This document shows positions 1 to 34,059 of a stretch of DNA of 64,000 bases, in pieces. The stretch lies in NCBI GenBank assembly GCA_030141605.1, contig JAQGDQ010000019.1:310001-374000 (forward strand), read 5' to 3'. The notes beneath the pieces were generated by a model that worked only from the letters and a program-made list of their open reading frames with translations, had not been told where the DNA came from and did no database searches. A program made the position numbers and the translations under genes. Position 1 is the stretch's first letter; each line of letters begins with the position of its first letter. The stretch comes from Tubiluchus corallicola. Lineage: Eukaryota; Priapulida; Priapulimorpha; Priapulimorphida; Tubiluchidae.

Positions 1-174
1 GAAGTTCCTTGTAGTGTCCTCTTCTACATATATTCCTTTTACCCCCAAACAATCAGGATATGGAACAGGCTTCCAGCCATGGCAATAAATGCTAGCTCCA
101 TCAAGACATTCCGACACGTGACTCTTGATGCCATTAGAGGCATGGAGCCGCCCGTTCATATGGAAAGATTGTAA
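1..174 (+). mobile_element. 3' end of a degraded non-LTR retrotransposon (LINE), partial at window edge
   Basis: Frame 1 is open from base 1 to the TAA at 172-174 (57 residues). It reads the typical extreme C-terminus of a LINE reverse-transcriptase ORF: a Tyr-Ser-Phe-Tyr-Pro stretch, then TIRIWNRLP, then a Ser-Ile-Lys-Thr-Phe block. This matches the 'SFFPRTIRxWNxLP...SxxxFK' tail common in CR1/Jockey-type elements. The upstream part of the element lies outside the window, so its intactness cannot be judged. Assignment rests on motif recognition only. Confidence 0.6.
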
Positions 175-360
175 AAGAATTACATGTTTTTAATGCAGAC
201 TAATAAACCACTCCTAACGCCTTGTACCATTAAGCTATCGAGTGGACATTTTTGGTTGACGCATGGGACACGTTGACATCACTCGATCACCATTCCAGTT
301 CAGCCATTTTGAGCTTTTACAATTATCGATTGAACATTGAAGATGAAATAAAAAAACTCG

Positions 361-397
361 TTCGAATCGAATTCGGACGTTCAATGTTCACCCCTAA
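361..397. repeat. 37-bp dispersed repeat, copy A (hAT-end-like)
   Basis: This TTCGAA-rich 37-bp segment ends in TTCACCCCTAA. It recurs at 43624-43660 in the same orientation with only two mismatches. The edge read outward on the other strand, TTAGGGGTGA, resembles terminal sequences of hAT-type DNA transposons and their MITEs. No transposase ORF or target-site duplication was recognised, so the hAT label is inference. The remaining upstream sequence (175-1169) shows no coding signal that I can support; it should contain the HIRA promoter, but no core promoter element was clear. Confidence 0.5.
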
Positions 398-1169
398 CAA
401 TAGGTGGCGATGATGTACATACTTTATACCCTCTAGGTACACTGTATAGGAAATGATCATATCCCCAATTGTCTTCTTCTTCTTCTTCTGTTGCTCTAAA
501 TACCTGCTGCAGACATTGAGCACCTATCCTTTATTAGAACACCTATTGTTTCCCGTTTGAAGCTACAACTGCTGTAAATATTTATTAATTCTTGATGTCC
601 AAGCTGTTTTTTGTTTGCCTGGGGGCCTTTTAGCAGGTTTCAACACTTGTTTAATGTTAACCTTACTGATGTTGTTTCATTAAACTCATTAAATGTCCTA
701 CTTACCTCAGCATTCTGATTCTAGCTTTAGTGTTCCATTGTTCTTCTTTAATTCTGTTGTGCTGCTGCTCATTTGAAAAGATATAATGAGCAATGTATTT
801 CTAAGAATTTTTCTGATTAAACACCTCTCTGGAACACATCTATTTCTGTTTTCTGCATGAGTTGCAGCCAAACTCCACATTTCACTATTACATGAAGATA
901 CTAATACATATGCATTAATTTGAAGAGTCACAGTCTTGTTTCGAGGGGTAGTTTCTTGTTACATATATTCAGAATTGATGTATTTTGAATAAACCGCACA
1001 TGCCCAATAGTGGGCTTAGTGATAGTCAAATGTGTCACAGTACGGTGCGCCACGTACATTTGCTTTAAAATATGGTTGCGCCCGTAAAAGTTAAGGCGCT
1101 TCTTTGTTGTGTTTTAAATTAATTTAACATTAATGATGTAATAATTTTTATTCAGTTCAAAACGAAATA

Positions 1170-21889
<20,720 letters not shown>

Positions 21890-21915
21890 CCACCAAGTAT
21901 TGCTGCTATGATGTA

Positions 21916-21921
21916 AATAAA
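21916..21921 (+). terminator. Candidate HIRA polyadenylation signal AATAAA
   Basis: A canonical AATAAA lies 27 bases after the HIRA stop codon. A second AATAAA is at about 22668-22673. Which is used cannot be decided from sequence. The interval 21890-24091 between the convergent HIRA and G2E3-like genes otherwise shows nothing I can call. Confidence 0.4.
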
Positions 21922-24091
21922 TATAAATTGTGGGTTGTAGCAACATATGAATTATGCTTGCTTGTAGTGTTAGTTACCCATTGCTTTTATGGTTATCATG
22001 GTAAGAGATGGCACAGCTGTCATTAAATATTGGACAGTAGAATTATTTTGTCCAGAAATGTAAACGTGTTTGTTAGATGGCCCCTTGAAATTAGTCTAGC
22101 ATTATTGACATCATGTCATGAACTTATGATGCCCAATATTTATTCAGTTTTTGTAAAATTTTATGAAATTATGAAGAGTCGACGAGAAACAAATTTATTT
22201 ATCCATGTTAATTTTGATATCGAAATGTTCATTTATGGGTAGCCGCGAAACAATGAAAGGTGATTATCTTTGTTCCTATAGGTCACTTTAATGGCAATAA
22301 ACATTAGCCCTCATGGTATAAACGTTTAAATATTCCCGTGCATTTTCAGATCACAAATATCTTATGGGCATTCCTACCCATGGGAATAATGAGGATTAAG
22401 GTAATTAATATAAACTATGTTTGGTGATCTGTTCATTCTCAAGTACTGTAACTGGATACTGTGCAGAAGCTTGTTGTAGAACTATAATTACATGTATGAT
22501 AATGGCTGTAAATATGGCATTTCTTGTATGCTTTTATTATTTAAATGAGAAAATGACAACTATTAATGCAAGTATTAATTATCAATAATCACGATACTGA
22601 TTTTTCCAATTCAGACAATCGGGTATTAAATTCACTGCCATGAATTTGTAGTTATAACCCTGTCTGTAATAAACAAATAAACTTTTGTCTACAAAATCAT
22701 GAGGCATGTGTTACTGTCAATTGTGTCATAGTATGTTAAAGGTCAAAAGCCTTAATATGCTGTCTAATAACGAGTGGCAGTGTTCTCTGGACTAATCATC
22801 GTGTGACTAATATTTATCCAGTGACGTTTTCTTACGGTCTAATTTTTACATTTTGGCTGTATCTCAGCTGCTTAAATAATCCCAGCACTTTGACACCACT
22901 TCTATCTGAGCCCCTAGAAAAGGCTCTCGTCTTCTGTAATACATTGAGACAAATGGAGACATCTGTCAATGCAAGCAATGAAATGTATCTCGGGAGTTGA
23001 GAATCAGATGACAGATAGGAATGCAGAAGGCAAAAGTGGAGCTACATGCAAGCTTATGTATGGACTGATGTGATTTTTAACCTTTGATGAAGCAATGTAA
23101 GATATGTAGTACTATGGCTTTTAGTATAAATCACTGTTGCACTGCCAAAAATGTGATGTGTATTGGCCAATAAAAATGTTCGCATTGCACAATGAAATAA
23201 GATTGGAAAGCCACTCGAACATATGTATGAAGCCATTGAAAAATTCAGGCTGAACGCATGCAATTAAACCTGGCTACATAATAATTTGGAATAATCCTGA
23301 ATTTAGTAATATTATAATTTATTATAACCATAATGATAAAGAACACACACCTAAAGTTTCCATGTCTGCTCTCAATATTATCAAAACATCTAGACATCAC
23401 TAGCAGAAATATTAGTTTAGCAGTAAAGTGAAACAATATATAGTTAAACCAGAAGATTAGTTACATTCAACTGCACTGATGTAATCTTAAAAGCTACACA
23501 TACTTATTATTAACAATGTCGAGGTGTGCTTTAACATTTTTGGTTTCAAAAGTGAGTTTATGTGCCATCGTTTACAAATGTTGGATAATGGGTACTGTTA
23601 TCATTACAAATTAAGAGTTACTGAAACAATAAGATTTATACAAATACACTGAAAAGGTTATAGCATATAGAAACAGCAAAACAATATAATAAACAAAATG
23701 TTGTGATGTATTTAACAGTTTGTATAATACTCAATAATATACGTAAAAGTACATGCATGCATCACTTTGTTTTCTTACAGGCGAAATGTGGTGCAAAACT
23801 TGATTTTCAAATTAGAACAAAGTATAATTGAAATTAATGCTGTAGTTGTATTACGTTAACAACACAGAAATGACAAGCCAAGCTCCTAAAAAAATTTCCT
23901 TTTTTGTTTTAAACGAGTCCAAATTTGTAGCACGATTTAAAAAATTGAATAAAATATAGTTCTTGAATTTTTAGTTGATATAATTTGACCCGAAGGAAAC
24001 AGTGATTTTTTCAACTTGACAACTTGCTTATGAAAAGTAAACAACTTAACTGCCTATAATGTTTCCCTTTTCACCCAACCATTTTTTGTCA

Positions 24092-27000
24092 TCAACACAA
24101 TGATCCTTTTGGCTCCTCAAATGAACTATCACTTGACAGGAAGAAAGAGTTAATTTTCTTCTGCTTCCATTTCACCTGGTCGGTAACAGTTCTCCGCCTG
24201 TGACGCCGTTGTAAGCTGAGACGTTTCTTTACAATTGGCATTTTATGTACAGGTAACTTTGTTGCTAACTCATTCTGGGCCTGACAATTATCAGACAGCT
24301 TAGCAAGCTCTGTTTGAGATTCGTTAAATGCAAAGTTTTCCTTAGCAGCAGAAATGACGCTCTCTATAGTACCTCTGACAGGTGTCCAGTTTGTTCGTTC
24401 CTCTTTTTTTAAGGTTCTATTATTAGACACTACATTTGTCACATTCTTAAACACCTCGTTAACTGACTCAGCGTTATCTATTTCCAAAGGTGACGCATTA
24501 CTAACCTTATCCAGATTATGATGTGCCCTGCGCAACATGGATGCGATTTTTCGTGAGCTGTAATATTTGCGCTTACTAGCGATTTTTACAATACCAGTAC
24601 CACCAATTGTGCCTGACTTCTTGCTGATACCATCCTGTAAAATACAGGTCTTATTACACATCTCATAACTAGCTTCTTTCAAAAAAGAGTTAGTGCCTGA
24701 ACACCAGCCACCAGAAGAATTAGATATATGCATACCAAAAACGGGAGGATAGCAATCTTCAGCACCAGGTATTTGGCTGTATGTTTCTGCATTCCCAAGA
24801 GATAGTGGATGGTTACTTTCTTCTAAATCAGCCTTAACACTGACTTGTCGTTTCATTTTATGTTTTGGTTGGGTTTCCTCTTCCTCGTCATCAGTTGGTA
24901 AATAGCGGCTTGGTCTGTTTCTCTTTCGCTTTGGCACTGCAAGTGCATTTTTACAAATATTAACTGCAGCTGCATCATAAGATAAACTGGTTTTTCTCTT
25001 CTCATCTTGTTGAGTAAGACTGTCAATACCAGGATGAGGAGCGTCAAATAACTTTATAGTTTCACAAACTGAATGCATATTCATTGGCCAAACACCATTA
25101 TGTTTAACAGGCAAAGTATTGCTCAAGTGGTTTACAAAATCTTTACATGCATTAAAGCTATTATTAGCAGAACTCTCAGGCAAAATTTCATCACCATTCA
25201 ATGTTAAAGACAGGTTCCCACTATCATCACTTTCATATAACTGTAGTACGAGTTTTGGTGAATTGGAACTCGTATTGTATTCTCCGTTGCTACCACTAAC
25301 TTTCAATAAATTCGTAACGAATTGATCTGTTCTGAACAAACTCGTATTAGAATCATCATACAGAATTTCTGCTTTTGCCAGATCGTTGTTACAAAACAAT
25401 TTCTCTTCGTCCTTGCTAGGCATATTACTGGAGTCATCTGGCAGTCTGCTATCATTTAAGAGATTAGCGTGTACAATGCCAGTTGCTAAAGACAGCCTGC
25501 CAGCATTATCATCCTCGTGTTTTATTGACTTCCCGTTTTCTTGCAGTAGAGATTCGCCTCTCTTAGTAAGACTTTTTCGCCATGAATAATGCCATTTCTT
25601 TTTAGATTTATCACTTGGAGCTTTATTTGTTTGAGTTTGATTATATTCGTTATTTCTTTTGCTAGGATTTGTTTGTTTCTGAGCATTTGGTGAGTTAATA
25701 TGACTACTGCTAGGTATCTCATATAATGCTTTACTGATTTCTAAGTAAAAATCGTGGTCATCTCCCAGACTCTTTTTAGCAAGATTTTTTATTTTACTAC
25801 GAAGCTTATTTAGTGGTTTGTTCATATGCATAGATGGGAAACCAATACTCTCCTGTACATGTTTCTGCATTAAGTTATTCCCTGCAGAGCAACTTATTTT
25901 TTCTGAAGAAATAAACAATTGTCGACTCAGACTGCTGGGCGGTTGTGACACTGCTACATGAGTAAAACTGGAAGGTGAACTCTTGTAAGCCTTGCTCTGA
26001 TTGGGCGACTGAGGTGAATGATGACAGGTTTCAGTTGATGGCTTTCTCAGTGGAGTAGCTACAAGATTGACATTTCTCGAACCATTACCACACAATTCGT
26101 TGATTATCAAATCTTCGTACGTTTGAATTTGATTAGTAGAAGAAACACTGCTACGCAAATCTGCATCAAATTTTGACGAAAGACCCTGAACTGAAGGGTC
26201 AGTTTTCTTGTTTAGGGACGTAGCCGATTTTTGTGGAGTGTACAGTAAAGACTCCATTTTAATCGATTTGTTATCACATGACAACAAATCTTTATCGACT
26301 TGAGTACGACTGTGCAATGATTCACTAAGATCTGACATTGTTATCTCTTTTACTGAAAACGAACTTTCATTTTTTTTCTGAAGTAAACTGTTGTCAGTAG
26401 TACACTGTTCAACAGAAAGTCCATTTGGAGGTAACAGGACATCTGCCACAACAGCTGTTACATCATCACCTGACTTCTTACTATCAGAAAGTGCAGTACA
26501 TTTAATCGGTGAAGATGTATTTTGTTCTTGTCTAGACATATGAATTGAGAGCCCAGCACAAGACCTAGTTCCCAAAGAGCGGGGTGACCCAACTTGTGTC
26601 AAAGCTGAAACAAAACAAAAAAAGATTTACAAATTAGATTTATTTGTATCTTTTACCAGTAATGTAAACTGTGCTACAATTCATACCAAATTATATTGTT
26701 TGTAAAATTCAAATGGTTATTATCACTAAAATATATTATAATCTATTTTCATAGATACTAAGTTGATACTAAATATTCGCTGAAACAAATACAATCTAGG
26801 TGACCAAACTGCTTCAAAATAAAACAAGTCTTACAAACTTCATTATTTCAATCTGCAGCCTATATAAAATCAGACAGGTGACACATAAAATCATGGATAG
26901 AACCGCTTACCATTCAAGGCTGAAATAACTTGCTTATGATGTCTTGAAGAAGGTGATGAAGCATCTTCAAGCCTCACGCGGCATGAAATCGACAACGCTT

Positions 27001-30000
27001 TTTTTGTGCCTTCTTTATTCCGCTTAGTATCAACTGCAATTAAGTAGAATGGCTATTTTCAACTCTGAATACATAACAACTGCCGCATTATTACATAGTT
27101 ACAGTAATCAATTTAGAACAATCAACATACCCATTGTCCAAGAGCCATATGATAATAGAATGAGCCAACAACTGTTGAATTTTTGAAACCAAATTCAACT
27201 GAAAAGATGGAAATATGAAGGCGTTGAGATTCAGACTCTTTCATATTTCCATCTTTCTGTCAAGTTTGGTTTCAAAAGTTCAATAACTGTGCTTTTATTC
27301 CATTATTAACCAGTGATTACAAGCAATTAAGTGCCATAAATACATGTAACACAAATATTTAAAAAAGGCTTTTTAAGCAATATACTTGCAATACCGCAGT
27401 TTTAAAAGTATAAATTTGGAAAACTTTATTTAGGTCAAACACTGGCATAAGGTCACATTCTCCTATACGTTCCACTATTACAACTGAACTACAGAAAATT
27501 TACAACAAAAGGCCAAAAAATGAAGCAGACAGCAATTATCAAGTATAAATAGAAGCGACCATAGATCAAAACATTCTGTGCAGACTGCAGTGCTTGCGAA
27601 AAAACAGCAAATCACAATTTATAAATAATTTAACTATTGCAAACGAAGCTTTTAGTAGTTTACAGGACAAAGTAGATGTACTAGATTTATATATTTTTTT
27701 CCAGAAAATCTATACTAATTTAAATGAACAGTGATAACGCTCCTTTGATCAAAACAGTAGTTTCGCTGAGCATGTACATGCATTTATTGTTTACTTATAC
27801 AATGTGTAATTAATTGTGATCCACAGCATCATATTTCATTTCTACCTGTAGCTTATATTTGCTACAAGTGCATAAATTAGGGCAAACTGCCCTCATACAT
27901 ATAAAAAGAAATGTGAAACAATTATCCTGTGGAAAAAATTACCCAATGCACAAAGTGCAGACATACTCCTGAATACATTTATGTATAATAAAGTTTTCCT
28001 TTTAACTTAACATGCCAATGTGTGCAAGTTAAAAGATAAAGTTATTTTATTTACTTTTTTTATTGATTGGAGCACACTGTAGACAAAGCCAGTTATCATT
28101 CAGTGATTTGAGATCCGAGCACGCGAGGTGAGTTCCCTGAGCTCCACAAGTACCACACAGCCGCACTTCCCACTTCCTAGGGAAAGAAGTAACAAAAAAG
28201 ATCTTAATGTCTACAAATCTGTTTAGTGGCATCTCCATTTTTCAATTGGTGCTAAAATCATTTGTGCAGCAATTAAGGTCTCAGGTGAATTAACTAATAA
28301 ACTATGATTACTATTTAACGGACATACCGTGCTCCCGCCTTGTTAAAGTGGCGACCTTTGGGACACAAGCAATTTTTTGCGTCACAGTGGCTATGTCTCT
28401 CCAGTAATTCACTAAAGGCATTCTCTTCTAGTTCCCATAGTGCATCCCTAAATTAAATGTAAAATGTGACACAAGAAACACAACTGATAAAGTACAGAAA
28501 TACAAAAGTGAAGAGATAAATATAATTTAATTATTGAGTAATTTGAAATTTGCATTCCAACCTTAAATTGGAATGTGAAGTTATTTCAAATAGGTTTAGA
28601 TCAGTTTAGAATACGAAGTAGTTTTCCAGTTATCATATGTTACATGTATTATGAATATAGAGTCGTGAACTCCGAAACATCAATAAAAATGCATCTTGTA
28701 ATTGTATATTATGCTTTGTGTTATCCACGTTTTTATTAAAGAATTGTTGCTACATTCTAAAATTTTAGCAAACTAGTTATAAATAGACATAATTGCTGCA
28801 AAAACATGCTGCTATTAAAGATTTGTAATTTTACTTTAACATTTACTTATATTCGTAACACTTACGTTATTATGTAACACTTAGCAGCCAAAAAGAATGA
28901 AAAAATGTTTAGTTACATGACCTCAAAAGGTACTTGTTCAAAGAATGCTAGTACAAAACAATTTTTTACTATGTTCGCACATTATCTGTTTATACTAAAA
29001 CAAGTCAGACTCTTTGCTTTACAAGCGAATGACATGTAATAATTACATGTAGTACCTTTCGGGTATATAAATTCCATACTTCTGCATCTCTTTTTGGAAA
29101 TCATCTTTACTGTTACACAAAGGACACTTGAAAAAGAAAAGTCCAGCACTTAAAGCTTGTTTCTGCAAAACAAAAAGCACATACTTTAAGAAATAAGTCA
29201 TGCATGTGAATTTTGCACAGTTCAATAGGGGTCACAAAGAAGTTGTTATCCCTATTATTGTACAAACTTCATGAATTCGATCCACTACTTACTATCCTGT
29301 GATTACATTTTACAGAGTCCTGATTTAATTCAGCACTACTTTCAATTTAATTCAGGTCTTCACAATCACATCTTTTCAACATGATATGTCAAAATACAGA
29401 ATGCTACTAATTAGTTTAAAAAAAACTGTCAAATCTCAGGTTAAGAGGATATCGCCTGATCAGAACTTTTTGGTTGCCATTTTAGGTTACTCAGCATTAG
29501 TTGAACCATCTGGTCAATGTGGTCATGTACTGGTGAAAGGTAACCCAGCGACGTGCTAGTCACATGTTGTTTTTGGGTGCCGAGACAGTGAAAACAAATG
29601 CTGAAACCATCTACTGTCTGACTCAATGCCTGGGGTCATTCTTCTTCTTCTTTCTACCTTTGTGCATGCCATTTGGCATTTTGCTTGTACAAATATATAT
29701 AACTATTCCATTGTGTTTATCACTAGCAATTTTAGAAGATATAACACACAAAGACATAATTTAATATAACTAACAATCAGCACCATAGTTTAATAAGCTA
29801 ATGCACCTGCAAGCAATCTTTATGGAGAGGGCTATTACGACAACAGGTAGTCCTCAATAGCTGGAAATCTTTATCTATATCGACAGAAGAAAGACAGATA
29901 AAGCAAGTAGCATCATAATGTGATGGAGATGCCAAATTCTCAATAGATGGTAGTGCTTGCCTAGGACGGTGGTCTAAGCAGTAAGAACTGAAAAGTAAAC

Positions 30001-32129
30001 AAAAGGGTCAATTTTTAATGACGCAGTGTTTTCAATACATCTAAATGACCATGTTTACCTTGCACCAGTAGTTTCAAAATTAAAAACCAAGTCCGTTTTT
30101 TCTCAAAATTAGCCAACTGCAATGTAGTTCGAATAATTTACTTAAGATTGAAAAATGGCTATTTTTCGAGTGAATGAAAAAATAGGCTACCGTAGTTCCG
30201 AAAATTGAGGTTAGCTAACTTTTCTTCTGAAAAATACAGATTTTTATATATTCGAATGTATTTTTACCAAAACTCATCAAAGTACTGGTTGAGTGCACCA
30301 TTTCTGACACCACAAGGAAGATGAAACATAATTCTACATTTCTTCACGACACAGCCGATTGAAGCACCAGTCTTCTTGCAGTATGCACATCTCTGTAACA
30401 AAAACATGTTATATTGTACAAAACATTGTGTAATCAGACGCTTAGAACGCAAATCCAAAATTATACGTAATAATGTATAATTGTGACCTTGCTAATGTGC
30501 AAGGCCGATCATTTCCGACATTTGATTGGAAAAACTATGAACATAATTATGAACTTAACTCAGTTATTTCAAAAGAGATTGGTCACTCTTTTATTAAAAA
30601 TGGCCAATGTACATTGTGCTTGTACTTTGAATTAAGTCAATTAGCATAAACACTGATGGTATATGCTATAGAGAGAAGATAAGATTTTTTTGTTTCTATT
30701 ATGAATATTAAGTATATAAATAGAACAGTGAAACATAATGCTACATAATAGAACTTTCTTGGAAAAGTTTTTTGGCATATTTTTTAACATTTCTTACATT
30801 TTAACTTTTCAAAGCTAAATTGAAACATAGAACTAGTTTTTAAATTAATTTTCAACTGTAGGTGCTTACTAGTCTTCTAACCCTTGCTAGCTCTTTCAAA
30901 ATGTCTTTCTTCAAAAATCCACAAAATTCTAGCTCTTCGTCGTCGGATGATTGGCTAAGTCCGCTAGCGAACATCTGAAAAAATGTAATTTCTAATAAAT
31001 GCATGTAGTCGCATTCAGACTGTAGCAGGTTAGGAAGCACCTTGGTCACTCCAATACAATGTCAGAAGAGAATTTCGTCAACTTTAAATATTTTTATGTT
31101 TTACGGGATTTACGTTGGCATTTTATACTACTAGCTTATTAGCGGAATTCAATGATTAACGACTTCCTCTGGGTAAATAGTAATGAGAATGGCTACAATA
31201 ACTTAGGTGCATCAGTATAAATTATTAAATACAGCTAACCTTCACAGGCGTAGTGTCCCTGGCCAAGTTTTGTAGAAACACAAAGAGTACGTTTTAAAAT
31301 TCGAAGATTTCACAAGGCTTTATGATTTCTTATGATTTATGATTTCTTAAAAATTAATTCTGGCAAAATTAATATTAAATTATCTGCTAAATGAAGAAAC
31401 CAAATCGGATGTTTAGTTTTTTTACAATACATTATGATGTGCTTAGTAATATTTTGCTAGGTTGTTTTTCCAAATTTAAAATTTCATTTAAATACCAATA
31501 TCTTTGTTTTATAACACAGAATAGACTCTTACTAGTCTTGTAAAAATGCGAAACAACTATATGAGGAAGCAAACTGTCAAAGATGCGTGAAAATGTACTT
31601 GATTGGATTTTAGAGCGAGGAAAGCCAATCCGTACCTACACTTTTTTATTTACTGCAGCAATAATGGCCTCACTCCACAATTTATAACATTCTGCATTTG
31701 AAATCTTCAATTACTATCATTTTTTAAAAACAAACTGAAAATTCAGTTGTACTATACCAAGCAGAAATAATGCACTGTCAGATCATCTCTTGTCATCAGT
31801 GTACCATATAAGACCTCATCATCACCTTTTGTGGAACAAAGTGCACAGTAACCTATAAATATACATTCATACTGAAAGAAATGAAATCTCTTGCTAAGTA
31901 CTTGAAGTTTAGCCACTAAGACTACAGACAAATCAGTGACATTGTCATCATGGCAAATTTTAGATAAAATTGAATATAACACACCAGAAAGCAGCTGGAT
32001 GCATTGCAAATAAAACAAAAGGTAATTTTTTAATTTGATAATAATTAAATTCTGTTGATGCTTGCAGCAAGAAAGCAAACCTTTGCGGTATTCTAAGCGT
32101 GGCTGTCGTTGAATCGTCTGTCTTGGCAT
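24092..32129 (-). CDS. G2E3/PHF7-like PHD/RING-type zinc-finger protein with long disordered tail, 10 exons
   Basis: Exons in transcript order: 32081-32129, 31758-31852, 30870-30974, 30268-30392, 29807-29987, 29056-29162, 28328-28447, 28055-28176, 26911-27033, 24092-26604. All are GT-AG with consistent phases, giving 1179 residues. Residues 19-300 align with the zinc modules of animal G2E3/PHF7 and fly pineapple eye: pre-PHD CALC...LTVHYFCL, extended [16 protein letters not shown], a RING/PHD-like block CFIC...[14 protein letters not shown]...FKCPLC, the signature [15 protein letters not shown], and a third PHD-like [13 protein letters not shown]...CLQC. No HECT domain is visible, unlike human G2E3. 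Residues 343-1179, one exon, are Ser/Asn-rich and probably disordered, with an NLS-like PKRKRNRP and a terminal QKKINSFF resembling a PCNA-binding box. Probable role: nuclear ubiquitin-ligase or histone-reading factor (inference). ATG 32127-32129 was chosen because its frame and phase fit exon 2; an upstream non-coding exon is possible. Confidence 0.88.
27151..27306. repeat. Large imperfect hairpin, arms about 65 bp, intron 8 of the G2E3-like gene
   Basis: The left arm (about 27151-27220, containing TTTTTGAAACCAAATTCAAC and AAGATGGAAATATGAA) is the imperfect reverse complement of the right arm (about 27240-27306, containing TTCATATTTCCATCTTTC and GTTTGGTTTCAAAAG). The loop is about 20 bases. 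It is most likely a MITE-type foldback; if transcribed it would form a long stem. Confidence 0.75.
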
Positions 32130-33061
32130 TCTGGAATTCTACTTTTGGTTGGTCCTCATAAATCATTCCACAGTAAACTAGACCTTACCTTTGGAATACA
32201 ACCAAAAATTACAATACGATTCTAAGACGAGAAGCAATCAGTATGAATACAAAACGATTCTAAGATGAAAAGTAATCATCGTGAATATAAATCGTAATTT
32301 GACATCCTCACACAATATTAAATAATGAGCACATGAAAACAAAAATTGGTTGCCAGGTACCAAACCACACCACTGAAGGAAAACTGTATGAGATGTACAA
32401 GTGAGTGATTGTAACATCTTCAGCACTTTAATTACAATATCAATTGGCTGTCATCCTGTTCTACTTATATTTTTTTATGTTGTTTCTTTGTGATCTTTGA
32501 CCACTACAAGAGCAGTTCGGCTGCCCGTACTGTTTTTCTCATCAGCCTGGGTATCCTGGCTTGTGGATTTTTAAACTACTAGATCCTAAATGCTAAAAAT
32601 ATACCAATTACCAATGACCTGATTTTTTAACCTGACCTACCCCCCACCCGCGTTTCACCTGGGCTTCTCAGACAATATATTTATTCTAAAAATCGCAGTC
32701 TTTCTAAATAAACTTTCATCACATATTAGTGCAAGCTTAAACTCGCTGGTACGTACAAAAATGTAACTATAGCATAAGTTAGTTCTTTAAATTGCTTACA
32801 AGTATTTCTACTGCAAAGGCACTCAACGTTTTATAACTGTTTGACATGGAGCTTTCAATTAATTAGATAAATGCAATTTGTAAATGAGCACACGGGGCAT
32901 TCCGTTTTTAGACATGACTCAGGCAGAGATTTTCAGGGAAGCATAGTTAAATATACAGTGAGGTCACACTAAACATGGGTTTGACTAGCATTATTTATAA
33001 ACAAATTGTCTTCTGTTGTCCGAATGCTGAGCCATATCACACATATGCGACAGTAAGGCCT

Positions 33062-33200
33062 GCGCCTGATTACAAGTCATTACAATTTTGGCATCAATGT
33101 AATCGCAAGTGTAATCACTTTTGTAAAAGACGAAAAAAATCGTAATTGTAATCATAATCTAGTCTAGCTAGTGTAATCATTTTCTGTAATCGATTTATAA
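33062..33200. repeat. GTAATC/GATTAC-rich repeat segment
   Basis: The words GTAATC and GATTAC occur many times, on both strands, in about 140 bp. That composition is common in non-autonomous hAT-type elements. Ends and target-site duplication were not identified. The adjoining region from 32130 to here otherwise shows no gene. Confidence 0.35.
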
Positions 33201-33222
33201 AGAATAACACCATATTTTATTA

Positions 33223-33730
33223 AATTTATACTAATGCTTATGCCAATTTATGTCACAGATACTCATAGGTATCGTTGTGCAATCATTAGCAAAACTAGTA
33301 TATGACACATTCCATTTGCTTAGCATGTAAAGTTAGAAACTGGTAGGCAAACTAGAATTATATGCAGTCACACACACGATTACCTGGTTGACACCAAGTC
33401 AACTTCAACATAAGTAATCATGGTTTTACTCATACAGTTAACCATTGTGTTAACCAAAAAGTGGGCCCGAGCTACGAATTTATACTAATGCTTATGCCAA
33501 TTTATGTCACAGATACTCATAGGTATCGTTGTGCAATCATTAGCAAAACTAGTATATGACACATTCCATTTGCTTAGCATGTAAAGTTAGAAACTGGTAG
33601 GCAAACTAGAATTATATGCAGTCACACACACGATTACCTGGTTGACACCAAGTCAACTTCAACATAAGTAATCATGGTTTTACTCATACAGTTAACCATT
33701 GTGTTAACCAAAAAGTGGGCCCGAGCTACG
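33223..33730. repeat. 254-bp head-to-tail tandem duplication
   Basis: Positions 33223-33476 and 33477-33730 read as identical copies, each starting AATTTATACTAATGC and ending GGGCCCGAGCTACG. The bases following the second copy repeat AATT, so the junction carries short microhomology. With no visible divergence, this is either a very recent duplication or an assembly artefact. Confidence 0.93.
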
Positions 33731-34059
33731 AATTATATAACATAAGCCTACTAAGTTTGATTGCCCAAATGGCAAAATGCCCGGCTTTGCCATATTTCAA
33801 AACTGAGCTCTACAGCATTTATTTTCTACCTACCTCACAGTTGCACATGCTGATATTTTCATCTGTCGAGCAGCTGCTACTTGATTAGTCCATCACAATC
33901 CATCATTCAAGTAAAAACATCCTGTAGACCTAAGTTAAAATGAATTATTAATTAGATAACAAATTGAATTTCCAATTCAATAAATGGTTAATCATATCAG
34001 ACGACAAAAATCTATACTCTTATATTAATATTCTTGGTATACATATTTATTTATATATA

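Noticed and set aside
31960-32166. Alternative start in another frame for the G2E3-like gene (ATG at 32164-32166)
   Set aside because: Its phase at the donor near 32080 does not match the next exon; the ATG at 32127-32129 does.
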